Shown here: piece after piece, positions 1 to 9,836 of the stretch
Position numbering within the stretch: position 1 is the stretch's first letter
Layout: each line of letters begins with the position of its first letter
DNA from: an uncultured Prevotella sp.
GTDB taxonomy: Bacteria; Bacteroidota; Bacteroidia; Bacteroidales; Bacteroidaceae
Length of the DNA: 45,075 nt
Direction of reading: 5' to 3'
NCBI GenBank assembly: GCA_946624005.1
Contig: CAMORS010000015.1
Coordinates: 1-45,075, forward strand
Notes under the pieces: model-generated
What the model was told of the DNA's origin: nothing
What the model saw: the letters and a program-made list of their open reading frames with translations, nothing else
The model's database searches: none
Made by a program: the position numbers and the translations under genes

Positions 1-330
1 GCTTCCCAGCGTCGCAACAGCGCATAAGTGGCAACAACGTGGCAGGTGTCACGCTGGGAAGCGTGACCTCCTACATTAGCATACGTAGCAGGTGTCACGC
101 AGGGAAAGGCGGGTAGGCGAGCGCAGCTCGGGCGCTCGGCCCTTGGGACGCTTTGCTTGCAAAGAATGGCGTGACCTCCTACATTAGCATACGTGGCAGA
201 TAGCGGACGCGACACGTCGCTTCCCTACATTGGAGCAGCATACGGGCAGCATACAGCCATCAAAAGGGGCATTAAAAAAGAGTGGATGCGCCACGACGGA
301 CACACCCCCCTCTTTAATGCTTAATGCATA
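1..330. repeat. Non-coding repeat-rich left edge
   Basis: No credible gene is seen here. A 30-base block starting GCGTGACCTCCTACATTAGC occurs at 61-90 and again at 169-198 with one mismatch. GCTTCCCAGC (1-10) is the exact inverse of 53-62, and GTCACGCT/AGCGTGAC flank a 4-base loop at 48-67. Positions 205-232 hold a degraded copy of the GACGCGACACGTCGC palindrome family seen elsewhere in the window. 320-340 carries the AATGCTTAATGC word also found near 36950. The function of these repeats is unknown. Confidence 0.6.
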
Positions 331-464
331 ATTTCTCATTCCAAAAATTTTTCTCGTTTTTCTTCTCAACTCTATGCGACAGGCTCCCGCTTTTACGACA
401 ATACCGCTTCACTCTTTCTGAATCTGTCGCAAAACAGCCCTCTGGGTGCCGCCAAAGGTGGGGC

Positions 465-662
465 AGTTGCGCCTTCTGCTGCATTCGGCAATGCGATCCG
501 CGGCATTTGGCAATGCTATCTGCGGCATTTAGCGATGCAATTTGCGGCAAACGGCAACACTACCTTATTAATGTAGTGAGACTACTTTATTAATGTAGTC
601 AGACTACATTATTAATGTAGCAACACTACTTTATTAATGTAGTATCGCGGTTTGCGGCAAAC
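465..662. repeat. 22-base-register composite palindrome array, copy 1
   Basis: Nine consecutive units stand in strict 22-base register, starting at 465, 487, 509, 531, 553, 575, 597, 619 and 641. The first four are of the type AATGC-N8-GCATT or TGCAATTTGCGGCA. The next four contain the near-palindrome ACTAC-TTTATTAAT-GTAGT (at 559, 581, 603 and 625) joined by 3-base linkers (GAG, CAG, AAC). The ninth returns to the TTTGCGGCA type. The linkers are too short to be CRISPR spacers. The same order and period recur at 31351-31570. No gene is seen between the left edge and recO. Function unknown. Confidence 0.85.
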
Positions 663-732
663 TGCGCCGCCACCGCCTATTGTTTGCAAGAGGAGAACAT
701 GGCGGAAACGCTTTCACACAGAGATATTATAG

Positions 733-800
733 GTCACACAGAAATCACAGATATTCACAGAATTCGGGTATTTCCGTGGTTTCCGTGATTTCTGTGTGAC
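733..800. repeat. Inverted repeat with 16-base arms
   Basis: GTCACACAGAAATCAC at 733-748 is the exact inverse of 785-800. The loop contains degenerate copies of the word TTTCCGTGG/TTTCCGTGA and their inverse. A run of eight A follows at 801-808. It lies downstream of recO (- strand) and could fold in its transcript, but a U tract does not follow the hairpin in that direction, so a classic terminator is not supported. Confidence 0.7.
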
Positions 801-862
801 AAAAAAAAGATAATTGTAAAGCTAAGACTCACTTGCAGCGGTTGGGTGCAAGTGTTTCTGTT

Positions 863-1600
863 TCATTGCTTCTCATCGGCCCAGAGCTCCTGCAACACGG
901 CGAGCGACTGCAGTTCGGGGAAGGCGCTGACGTGCAGACGGTAGTAGTCGGTGAGCACCTCGACGATGCGGTTGCGGTCGTGGCGCGACATGCGGAAGAG
1001 GTGCATCGTCTCGTAGTTCATGCGCATGAGCGTAGAGATGTGGGCGGCATCCGTGGGGTTGAGAAAGTCGGGATGCGTGGGAGGCGTCGTGGTGAAGCTG
1101 GCCATGCGGAGGTCGAAGAAGTCGCCGGGGCGGTAGTCGTCGATGTTGGGATAGAATCCGATGAAGCGGCTCATGCGCATCATGAAGACCAGGTGGAAGT
1201 TGGCCACCGACGTCTGACAGGCATCGAGCCAGCGGAGGCTGTTCTCGATATACTGATAGAGCGGTGCGTTGAGTGTCTCCTCGCGCGTACTATAATATAT
1301 AAACTCGGCGAGGAAGAGAGCGATAGCCATCTTCTGCGGGTGGAAGGGCAGGCTGACGTAGGGCGACAGCAGGCGCACGTCGCGCAGGTGATGGAGCTCG
1401 CTCTTCGGCCGGACATCTATCTCGGCCTCAATGATGTTCATCGGCTGGAAGAACTGCTTCTTGAGTTTGCCGCGCTGCGTGGTGGGCAAGCGGATGATGA
1501 CGCTGAGTCGCCCTTCCGTCTCGCTGAGCAGGTGGACTATCATCTTCTGCTCGCCATAACGCAGTGTGTGTAGCACAATGGCCTTCGTTTTGATCAGCAT
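863..1600 (-). CDS. recO: DNA repair protein RecO
   Basis: A 245-residue protein, close to the usual RecO length. The N-terminus (about residues 1-80) reads as the RecO OB fold, with MLIKTKAIVLHTLRYGEQ followed by TEGRLSVIIRLP; an alpha-helical region with HLVFMMRMSRFIGFYPN follows. RecO works in the cytoplasm in the RecFOR pathway, displacing SSB, loading RecA on gapped DNA and annealing single strands. The four-cysteine zinc site of many RecO proteins is not visible, which I believe is common in Bacteroidota. It is divergent from tRNA-Glu/rpsT. A TAAATTTG -7 box lies just upstream on the minus strand (1618-1625). Confidence rests on overall pattern rather than a single motif. Confidence 0.85.
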   Translation of the reverse strand: MLIKTKAIVLHTLRYGEQKMIVHLLSETEGRLSVIIRLPTTQRGKLKKQFFQPMNIIEAEIDVRPKSELHHLRDVRLLSPYVSLPFHPQKMAIALFLAEFIYYSTREETLNAPLYQYIENSLRWLDACQTSVANFHLVFMMRMSRFIGFYPNIDDYRPGDFFDLRMASFTTTPPTHPDFLNPTDAAHISTLMRMNYETMHLFRMSRHDRNRIVEVLTDYYRLHVSAFPELQSLAVLQELWADEKQ

Positions 1601-1617
1601 AATAGCGTTTTTGGGTA

Positions 1618-1625
1618 CAAATTTA
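1618..1625 (-). promoter_or_regulatory. Likely -7 box for recO
   Basis: On the minus strand this reads TAAATTTG, matching the Bacteroidota -7 consensus TAnnTTTG, 18 bases upstream of the recO start. No clear TTTG -33 element is seen at the expected distance. Confidence 0.45.
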
Positions 1626-1664
1626 CATAAAAATCGTGATTAAATGAAAATTTCTTGAAGAAAA

Positions 1665-1696
1665 TTTGCAAGATTAAAAAAAACACCGTACCTTTG
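1665..1696 (+). promoter_or_regulatory. Bacteroidota promoter for tRNA-Glu (and probably rpsT)
   Basis: TTTG at 1665-1668 and TACCTTTG at 1689-1696, separated by 20 bases, match the -33/-7 consensus of the Bacteroidota primary sigma factor. The tRNA begins about 43 bases after the -7 box. No second promoter is obvious before rpsT, so the two may be cotranscribed and processed. Confidence 0.75.
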
Positions 1697-1738
1697 CACC
1701 CGCTTTCGGAGAGAAATCACTGGGAGTTGGTCTGGAAA

Positions 1739-1810
1739 GGTCCCTTCGTCTATCGGTTAGGACGAGAGATTTTCATTCTCTAAAGAGGAGTTCGACTCTC
1801 CTAGGGACTA
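1739..1810 (+). tRNA. tRNA-Glu (anticodon TTC)
   Basis: A complete cloverleaf can be drawn. The acceptor arm is GGTCCCT (1739-1745) with AGGGACT (1803-1809), including one terminal G-T pair. The anticodon stem is AGAGA (1765-1769) with TCTCT (1777-1781), enclosing a seven-base loop with anticodon TTC at 1772-1774. The T arm contains GTTCGACTC. The 3' CCA is not encoded. It sits between a consensus promoter and rpsT. Confidence 0.95.
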
Positions 1811-1879
1811 CCTCCAACAAGCAAGACCAAAGCACAACAGACAAAAAAAGATTAAAGGTTTAAAGTTTAGTAATAGAAG

Positions 1880-2131
1880 ATGGCAAATCACAAATCATCA
1901 GAGAAGCGAATCCGTCAGACGAAGACGAGAACGCTGCACAACAGATATTACGCCAAGACCATGCGTAATGCTGTTCGCAAGTTGCGTGCAATGACCGATA
2001 AGGAAGAAGCAGTGAAGATGTACCCGGTTGTTCAGAAGATGTTGGACAAGCTGGCTAAGCGTAACATTATCCACAAGAACAAGGCTTCCAACCTGAAGTC
2101 GAAGCTCGCTCTGCAGATCAACAAGCTGTAA
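1880..2131 (+). CDS. rpsT: 30S ribosomal protein S20
   Basis: An 83-residue basic helical protein beginning [20 protein letters not shown] and ending [12 protein letters not shown], the typical S20 pattern and length. S20 binds the 5' domain of 16S rRNA early in small-subunit assembly. It follows tRNA-Glu by 69 bases and is followed by a strong hairpin-plus-T-run terminator. The start is fixed by the conserved MANHKS N-terminus. Confidence 0.97.
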   Translation: MANHKSSEKRIRQTKTRTLHNRYYAKTMRNAVRKLRAMTDKEEAVKMYPVVQKMLDKLAKRNIIHKNKASNLKSKLALQINKL

Positions 2132-2193
2132 GCGTAAAAGGTTTATCTCATACATAGAAAGTAACATCGTTTCATCGTTTCATAATTTTTTTC

Positions 2194-2233
2194 GGAACTA
2201 CTCGCCATCGTTTGGTAGGTAGTTCCCTTTTTT
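2194..2233 (+). terminator. Rho-independent terminator of rpsT
   Basis: GGAACTAC (2194-2201) pairs exactly with GTAGTTCC (2219-2226), followed by six T at 2228-2233, about 60 bases after the rpsT stop. Confidence 0.85.
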
Positions 2234-2258
2234 ATGAACGTTGCGACCAAAACAGCAG

Positions 2259-2299
2259 AAGGATGAAGGCCTGAGTGATCAGACCTTCATCCTTTTTTT
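2259..2299 (+). terminator. Second hairpin terminator between convergent genes
   Basis: AAGGATGAAGG (2259-2269) pairs with CCTTCATCCTT (2284-2294), followed by a T tract to 2299. The T tract fits the plus strand, so this may back up the rpsT terminator. The same stem would also form in the transcript of the GH97 gene, which ends at 2302 on the other strand. Confidence 0.7.
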
Positions 2300-2301
2300 C
2301 A

Positions 2302-4611
<2,310 letters not shown>

Positions 4612-4645
4612 TTAATAGGGTTTTAAAAAAGTGAGGTTTAGTTTC

Positions 4646-5623
4646 TTACTTGTTGCGGTGGATGACATATTCGAGATAGGCTTCGAACGAACAGCGCAGC
4701 ACGTCGTTGCTGACGTGCTCGGCAATATACTGTCGGGCCTCCTTGGCAATGTCCTGCATGACCTGTTCAGCATACTCGATGCCACCATATTTCTTGGCAT
4801 ACTCTACAAGCACAGCTATCTCGTCGGTGTTGATCGTACCGGCCTTCACCTTCTTGGCCAGCGTCGTCATGGCCTCGAAGGGATTGTTCTTCAGGGCATA
4901 GATGACGGGCAGGGTCAGCTTTCCCTCCGCCATGTCGTTGCCGGTGGGCTTGCCTATCTCGCGCGAGTCGGAATAGTCGAAGATGTCGTCGCGTATCTGG
5001 AAAATCATACCGATGTCGCTGCCAAACTTGCGGGCAGCTTCCACCTCGGCCTCACTGGCCTCTACCGACAAGGCACCCACGGCGGCACAGGCCTCGAAGA
5101 GAGCTGCCGTCTTCTGCCGGATGACTTGATAGTAGACCTCTTCTGAAATCTCACGGTTCTGGATATTGGTGAGCTGCAGCAGCTCTCCCTTGGCCAATGC
5201 CTGACCCAGCTGGGCTATCTCGCGGACGATGACCTCGCTGCCCGTGCGGCTGACACTCAGCAGGGAGGTGCTCAGTACGTAGTCGCCCACGAGGACGGCC
5301 ACCTTGTTGTCGTAAAGAGCGTTGACGGAGGGCTGACCGCGCCGCTCACGACTCTCGTCGACCACATCGTCGTGCACCAGCGAAGCGGTGTGCAGCAGCT
5401 CCAGGCCCACGGCAGCATCCAGTGTGCGGTCGTTCACCTTTCCCAGGTTCTTCGCCATGAGCAGGATGAGCATGGGGCGCATACGCTTGCCCCCCTGGTT
5501 GCGAATATGCTGCAAGGCACGTCCGAGCATGCCGTCATCGTGCGTCAGCGACTCGTTGAAGAGATAGATAAATTGTCCGAGTTCGGCCTTGATAGGCTCT
5601 GTAATATGCGATAAGTAGTCCAT
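4646..5623 (-). CDS. Long-chain polyprenyl diphosphate synthase
   Basis: A 325-residue trans-isoprenyl diphosphate synthase. The first aspartate-rich motif is LVHDDVVDESRERRG (about residues 80-95) and the second is IRDDIFDYSDS (about residues 210-220), which bind the magnesium ions and diphosphates. GGKRMRP near residue 45 contacts IPP. The residues before the first motif (LLHTASLVHDD) are small, which favours long products, so a menaquinone side-chain (octaprenyl-type) enzyme fits best; farnesyl or geranylgeranyl synthase is less likely. It diverges from polA across a 90-base intergenic gap. Confidence 0.9.
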   Translation of the reverse strand: MDYLSHITEPIKAELGQFIYLFNESLTHDDGMLGRALQHIRNQGGKRMRPMLILLMAKNLGKVNDRTLDAAVGLELLHTASLVHDDVVDESRERRGQPSVNALYDNKVAVLVGDYVLSTSLLSVSRTGSEVIVREIAQLGQALAKGELLQLTNIQNREISEEVYYQVIRQKTAALFEACAAVGALSVEASEAEVEAARKFGSDIGMIFQIRDDIFDYSDSREIGKPTGNDMAEGKLTLPVIYALKNNPFEAMTTLAKKVKAGTINTDEIAVLVEYAKKYGGIEYAEQVMQDIAKEARQYIAEHVSNDVLRCSFEAYLEYVIHRNK

Positions 5624-5642
5624 TGTCGATTGAATTTTGTGA

Positions 5643-5650
5643 CAAATTTA
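5643..5650 (-). promoter_or_regulatory. Likely -7 box for polyprenyl synthase
   Basis: The minus strand reads TAAATTTG, 20 bases upstream of the polyprenyl synthase start. No good -33 TTTG is found at the expected spacing. Confidence 0.45.
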
Positions 5651-5682
5651 CAACTTTTCTGTGATATGTGAAAAACTTTTTG

Positions 5683-5690
5683 TACTTTTG
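5683..5690 (+). promoter_or_regulatory. Likely -7 box for polA
   Basis: TACTTTTG matches TAnnTTTG and lies 24 bases before the polA start codon, implying a very short leader. The -33 region (TTTCTG near 5657) is a poor match. Confidence 0.5.
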
Positions 5691-5713
5691 AGCGCTTTTT
5701 TATAAAATATTAT

Positions 5714-8542
5714 ATGGATAAAGTATTTTTGTTAGATGCCTACGCACTGATTTATCGTGCCTATTATGCCTTCATCAAGAACCCGCGTATCAACTCGAAA
5801 GGGCTCAACACATCGGCCATCCTCGGTTTCTGCAACACGCTGCACGAGGTGATGGAGAAGGAGAAGCCGACCCACCTGGCCGTGGCCTTCGATCCGCACG
5901 GACCGACCTTCCGCTCGGAAGCCTTCCCGGCCTATAAGGCACAGCGCGAGGAGACTCCGGAGGACATTCGCGCGAGCGTACCTATTATAAAAGATGTTCT
6001 CAAGGCGATGAACATCCCCATCCTCCAGGTAGACGGCTTCGAGGCCGACGACGTCATCGGAACAATGGCGACAATGCTTAGGAGCTCAGGAGTTCAGGAG
6101 TCCGGGAGTTCAGACAATACTCCCACCCCTTCCGTCTACATGCTCACGCCTGACAAGGACTACGGCCAGCTAGTGGGCGGCAACGTCTTCATCTACCGTC
6201 CGCGCCACGGCGGCGGCTACGAGGTGATGGACGAGAAGGCCGTCTGCGAGAAATATGGCATAGAGCGGACTGAGCAGGTCATCGACCTGCTGGCCCTGAT
6301 GGGCGACTCGGCCGACAACTTCCCCGGCTGTCCTGGTGTTGGCGAGAAGACGGCGGTCAAGCTCATCACGCAGTTCGGCACGGTGGAAAACTTGCTCCAG
6401 CACACCGACCAGATCAAAGGGAAGCTACGCGAGAAGGTGGAGGCTGCCGTCGACGATATCAAGATGTCGCATTTCTTAGCTACCATCCGTACGGATGTGC
6501 CCCTGTCGTTCAGTCTCGAAGACATCAAGATGGCAAAGCCCAACGAGGCGGAACTGGCGAAGATATTCAACGAACTGGAGTTCAAGACGCTCCTTAACAA
6601 GTTTCTTTCGAGGAAAGAGGAGCGAGGAGCGAAGAGTGAGAATACCGCAAAGCTTCAGCAGCCCGACCTCTTCGGCCTCTTTGCTGAAGAAGCCCCAGGG
6701 GTTGAGAACGCCGCAGCATCGCTATCGCCTGCCGCCAACCTTTCTTCCACCGTTCACGACTACCATCTCGTCGAGACGGAAGCCGACGCCGAAGAGCTCT
6801 GCCAGCGTCTGTTGGCTTCGCCTGCTGTCAGCCTCGACACGGAGACCACCCCTACCAATGCCATCGATGCCGAGCTGGTGGGCCTGAGCTTTGCCGTGAA
6901 GGAACACGAAGCCTGGTATGTCGCCATCCCCGCTGAGCGCGAGAAGGCTCAGCGACTGGTAGACATCTTCCGCCCAGTGTATGAAAGCAGCAATATCGTG
7001 AAGGTGGGACAGAACATCAAATACGACCTGGAGGTGCTACGCAACTATGGCATCCGACTGGCTGAGCCGATGTGGGACACGATGATTGCCCACTACCTCA
7101 TCCAGCCCGAACTGCGCCACAACATGGACTTCATGGCCGAGACGCTCCTTGGCTACAAGACCATCCACATCGACGAGCTCATCGGACCCAAGGGAAAGAA
7201 CCAGCGCTCCATGCGCGACCTGCAGCCACAAGAGGTCTACGAATATGCCTGCGAGGATGCCGACATCACCCTGCAGCTGAAGAACAAGCTCGAGCCCCTG
7301 CTCAAGGAAAAGAACGTCGCTGAACTCTTCCACGAGATAGAGATGCCACTGGTGCCCGTCCTGGCCGAGATGGAGATGAACGGCGTGTGCCTCGACACCG
7401 AATCGCTCAAGGAAATATCTGCCATCTTCACCGAACGCATGCACCAGCTGGAGAAGCGCATCTACCAGCTGGCGGGTGAAGAGTTCAACATCGCTTCGCC
7501 AAAGCAGGTAGGCGAGATTCTCTTCGGCAAGATGAAGATTGTGGACAAGCCAAAGAAGACGAAGACCGGACAATATGTCACCAGTGAGGAGGTGCTGCAA
7601 CAGCTCAAGGGGAAGAGCGAAATCATCGAGGACATCCTGGCTCATCGAGGGCTGAAAAAGCTCTTGGGAACCTACGTCGACGCACTGCCCAAGCTCATCA
7701 ATCCGCGAACAGGACATATCCACACTTCGTTCAACCAGACGGTAACAGCCACCGGACGGCTCTCCTCTTCCGACCCCAACCTGCAGAATATCCCCGTGCG
7801 CGGCGAGGATGGCAAGGAGATTCGCAAAGCATTTATCCCTGAGCCAGGCTGCTTGTTCTTCTCTGCGGATTATAGTCAAATAGAACTACGTGTTATGGCG
7901 CATCTCTCAGGAGATGAGAACATGATAAAAGTATTTCGAGAGAACAAGGATTTGCATGCTGCAACTGCAGCCCATATATACAAAAAACCAATAGAAGAGA
8001 TTAGCCGTGATGAACGTACAAAATCTAAACGCGCTAACTTTGGTATTATATATGGAATAACAGTATTCGGACTTGCAGAACGACTTGGGATTTCTCGTGA
8101 TGAATCGAAATTGCTCATTGATGGCTTTTTTGAAACATTCCCACAAGTGAAAGACTATATGAACAAAGCAATTGAGAGAGCACGAGAAAAAGAATATGCA
8201 GAAACCCTCTACGGTCGACGCCGTTATCTGCCAGATATAAAATCTCATAATAATACTGTTCGCAACTTTGCAGAACGAAATGCCATTAACGCACCTATTC
8301 AAGGCACAGCAGCAGATATTATAAAAGAAGCAATGATTCATATTTACAAACGATTTAAGTCTGAAGGAATTAGAAGTAAGATGATATTGCAAGTTCACGA
8401 TGAACTCAATTTCTCGGTATATCCTGAAGAAAAAGAAAGAGTAGAAGAAATAGTCTTATATGAAATGCAAAATGCAATTAATATGAGAGTACCTCTTGTG
8501 GCAGATTGTGGATGGGGTAATAATTGGCTTGAGGCTCATTAA
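5714..8542 (+). CDS. polA: DNA polymerase I
   Basis: A 942-residue polymerase with the three usual parts. Residues 1 to about 290 are the FEN-like 5'-3' nuclease (VFLLDAYALIYRAYYAF, TPDKDYGQLV, MGDSADNFPG). About 350-545 is a 3'-5' exonuclease with its acidic residues intact (SLDTETT, QNIKYDLEVL, YACEDAD), so proofreading is expected. The C-terminus is the family A polymerase with motif A (DYSQIELR, about residue 718), motif B (KRANFGIIYG) and motif C (VHDE). Oddities: low-complexity in-frame inserts near residue 122 (from tandem GGAGTTCA words) and near residues 300-312, and an abrupt shift to AT-rich codons from about base 7830, just before motif A, to the end. Its role is Okazaki fragment processing and repair synthesis. 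Confidence 0.97.
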   Translation: MDKVFLLDAYALIYRAYYAFIKNPRINSKGLNTSAILGFCNTLHEVMEKEKPTHLAVAFDPHGPTFRSEAFPAYKAQREETPEDIRASVPIIKDVLKAMNIPILQVDGFEADDVIGTMATMLRSSGVQESGSSDNTPTPSVYMLTPDKDYGQLVGGNVFIYRPRHGGGYEVMDEKAVCEKYGIERTEQVIDLLALMGDSADNFPGCPGVGEKTAVKLITQFGTVENLLQHTDQIKGKLREKVEAAVDDIKMSHFLATIRTDVPLSFSLEDIKMAKPNEAELAKIFNELEFKTLLNKFLSRKEERGAKSENTAKLQQPDLFGLFAEEAPGVENAAASLSPAANLSSTVHDYHLVETEADAEELCQRLLASPAVSLDTETTPTNAIDAELVGLSFAVKEHEAWYVAIPAEREKAQRLVDIFRPVYESSNIVKVGQNIKYDLEVLRNYGIRLAEPMWDTMIAHYLIQPELRHNMDFMAETLLGYKTIHIDELIGPKGKNQRSMRDLQPQEVYEYACEDADITLQLKNKLEPLLKEKNVAELFHEIEMPLVPVLAEMEMNGVCLDTESLKEISAIFTERMHQLEKRIYQLAGEEFNIASPKQVGEILFGKMKIVDKPKKTKTGQYVTSEEVLQQLKGKSEIIEDILAHRGLKKLLGTYVDALPKLINPRTGHIHTSFNQTVTATGRLSSSDPNLQNIPVRGEDGKEIRKAFIPEPGCLFFSADYSQIELRVMAHLSGDENMIKVFRENKDLHAATAAHIYKKPIEEISRDERTKSKRANFGIIYGITVFGLAERLGISRDESKLLIDGFFETFPQVKDYMNKAIERAREKEYAETLYGRRRYLPDIKSHNNTVRNFAERNAINAPIQGTAADIIKEAMIHIYKRFKSEGIRSKMILQVHDELNFSVYPEEKERVEEIVLYEMQNAINMRVPLVADCGWGNNWLEAH
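6078..6126 (+). repeat. In-frame tandem word inside polA
   Basis: Repeats of GGAGTTCAGGAGT-like words encode a serine/glycine-rich stretch (RSSGVQESGSSDNTPTP) between the strand GTMATML and VYMLTPDKDYG of the 5' nuclease, where homologues usually have a shorter loop. A second stretch at 6615-6650 (GAGGAGCGAGGAGCGAAGAG) lies in the linker before the exonuclease domain. Neither breaks the frame. Confidence 0.6.
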
Positions 8543-9210
8543 TAAATAATATGGAATACAATGAATAGTTAATGATTCAATCGCGTTTCTGAATCAAGAG
8601 AGTATCGGGAGTATAACGTGTAGTGTCAACTTTCGCTTCAAAGAGATGATTGCTGACGGTATCAGAGATAGTATCTGACTCATTCAGAGATAGTATCTGA
8701 CTCATTCAGAGATAATCTTTGACCGACTCAGGGATAGTCTGCAACAACAATGCAGACTGTCTCAAGAAAACTGCACAACGTCCATTCAAAACAGTTATGT
8801 CGAGAAGTTATTCAACACCTCACCAAATAGCTATGAACCCTTTTGTTTATCGAATTTCCCAATGGTGGGGTGTTTCATCATCATCTCACCACACTACTCA
8901 CCAGAGCCCCACCATACCCACAGATCTGAACTCGCTTCATCATGAAATGCCTGGTGAGGTGTTTGGTGAGATGTCTGGTGAGGTGTTTGGTGATCACCTC
9001 ACCATCCATACCTCTCTGTAGAAAAGGGATCCGGAGCCTTTTGGTGAGGTGTTGTGTACACTTTCAAACAAATTACTCTATGCGTTATTGTGACGCAAGG
9101 ATGCGCCGCCTCTTACGTTGGCTCATCGTCATGAGGTCTGAATAGTTACAGATTGGCCAACTCATTAATGATTCGTTAATTATTGACAAAATATGCAAGT
9201 TTTTCGAACA
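8543..9210. repeat. Repeat-rich intergenic region after polA
   Basis: No credible gene is seen. A 22-base-period array (unit TCAGAGATAGTATCTGACTC plus 2) starts at 8662, 8684, 8706 and 8728, becoming degenerate rightward; each good unit contains the palindrome TCAGA-N7-TCTGA. Further right, ATGGTGGGG (8862-8870) pairs with 8907-8915. A 12-base tandem word GGTGAGGTGTTT runs from 8953 to 9003 and ends in a 9-base inverted repeat (8977-8985 with 8995-9003). A short reading frame across these repeats has no recognisable protein character. Confidence 0.7.
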
Positions 9211-9214
9211 CATG

Positions 9215-9246
9215 TTTGCCCGTGTGAAAAATCATAACTATATTTG
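9215..9246 (+). promoter_or_regulatory. Promoter of the tlpA-like/DUF6029/Omp28 cluster
   Basis: TTTG at 9215-9218 and TATATTTG at 9239-9246, spaced 20 bases, match the Bacteroidota consensus. Transcription would start near 9252, leaving a leader of about 35 bases before the ATG at 9287. This placement argues against the longer upstream reading frame start. Confidence 0.75.
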
Positions 9247-9286
9247 CACGATAATTATCAATAACAAACTTAATCAGATTAAAATC

Positions 9287-9781
9287 ATGAAGAATTACGC
9301 TTTAGCAATGATGATTGCATTTTTAGGCCTCTGCCAGACGGTACAGGCCCAGTTGCCCGCTTTTGTCCTGAAGAGCATGGACGGAAAGGAAGTACGCACC
9401 GACACACTGGCCAACCTCAATGGCGGCAAGCCCGTCATCATCGACTTCTTCGCCACATGGTGCAAGCCCTGCAACCGCGAGCTCGACGCCATCAGCGAGG
9501 TCTACGACGAATGGGTGGAAGAAACCGGTGTGAAACTCATCGCCATCAGCATCGACCAGGCTCATAATATCAACAAGGTGAAGCCCCTCGTCGACAACCA
9601 CGGATGGGAATACGACGTGCTGCTCGATCCGAACAGCGACTTCAAGAACTCCTTAGGCATCGTCACCATACCTTATACCATGGTGGTCGACGGCAAAGGA
9701 AACATCATCTACCGCCACAACGGCTATGCCGACGGCGCTGAAGAAGAGCTCATTGAGAAAGTTCGCGAACTGGTGAATTGA
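9287..9781 (+). CDS. TlpA/ResA-like thioredoxin, exported
   Basis: A 164-residue protein with a signal peptide (MKNYALAMMIAFLGLCQTVQAQ) and a thioredoxin fold. The redox motif WCKPC is at about residues 57-61 in the context VIIDFFATWCKPCNREL, and the cis-proline loop is in GIVTIPYTMVVD. It is expected to act in the periplasm as a thiol-disulfide reductase, perhaps reducing cysteines of exported partner proteins. I chose ATG 9287 rather than 9212 because the longer start would lie upstream of the promoter and before the signal peptide. It begins a likely operon with the DUF6029 and Omp28-like genes; the latter also has a CxxC motif. Confidence 0.9.
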   Translation: MKNYALAMMIAFLGLCQTVQAQLPAFVLKSMDGKEVRTDTLANLNGGKPVIIDFFATWCKPCNRELDAISEVYDEWVEETGVKLIAISIDQAHNINKVKPLVDNHGWEYDVLLDPNSDFKNSLGIVTIPYTMVVDGKGNIIYRHNGYADGAEEELIEKVRELVN

Positions 9782-9836
9782 CAAGTGTCGTTATCACGAA
9801 TAACGTCAGCGCTGAATAACGACAAACATAAAAGCC

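Noticed and set aside
559..643. CRISPR-like look of the regularly spaced repeats
   Set aside because: The spacers would be only 3 bases and no cas gene is present; these are tandem palindromes.
833..1573. 246-residue frame opposite recO
   Set aside because: Shadow of recO; no start context or domain.
7830..8542. A separate gene or pseudogene after a broken polA
   Set aside because: The frame is continuous and motifs A, B and C are in their normal places; only base composition changes.
8719..9021. 100-residue frame in the gap after polA
   Set aside because: It runs through tandem repeats, has no recognisable features, and its composition follows the repeats.
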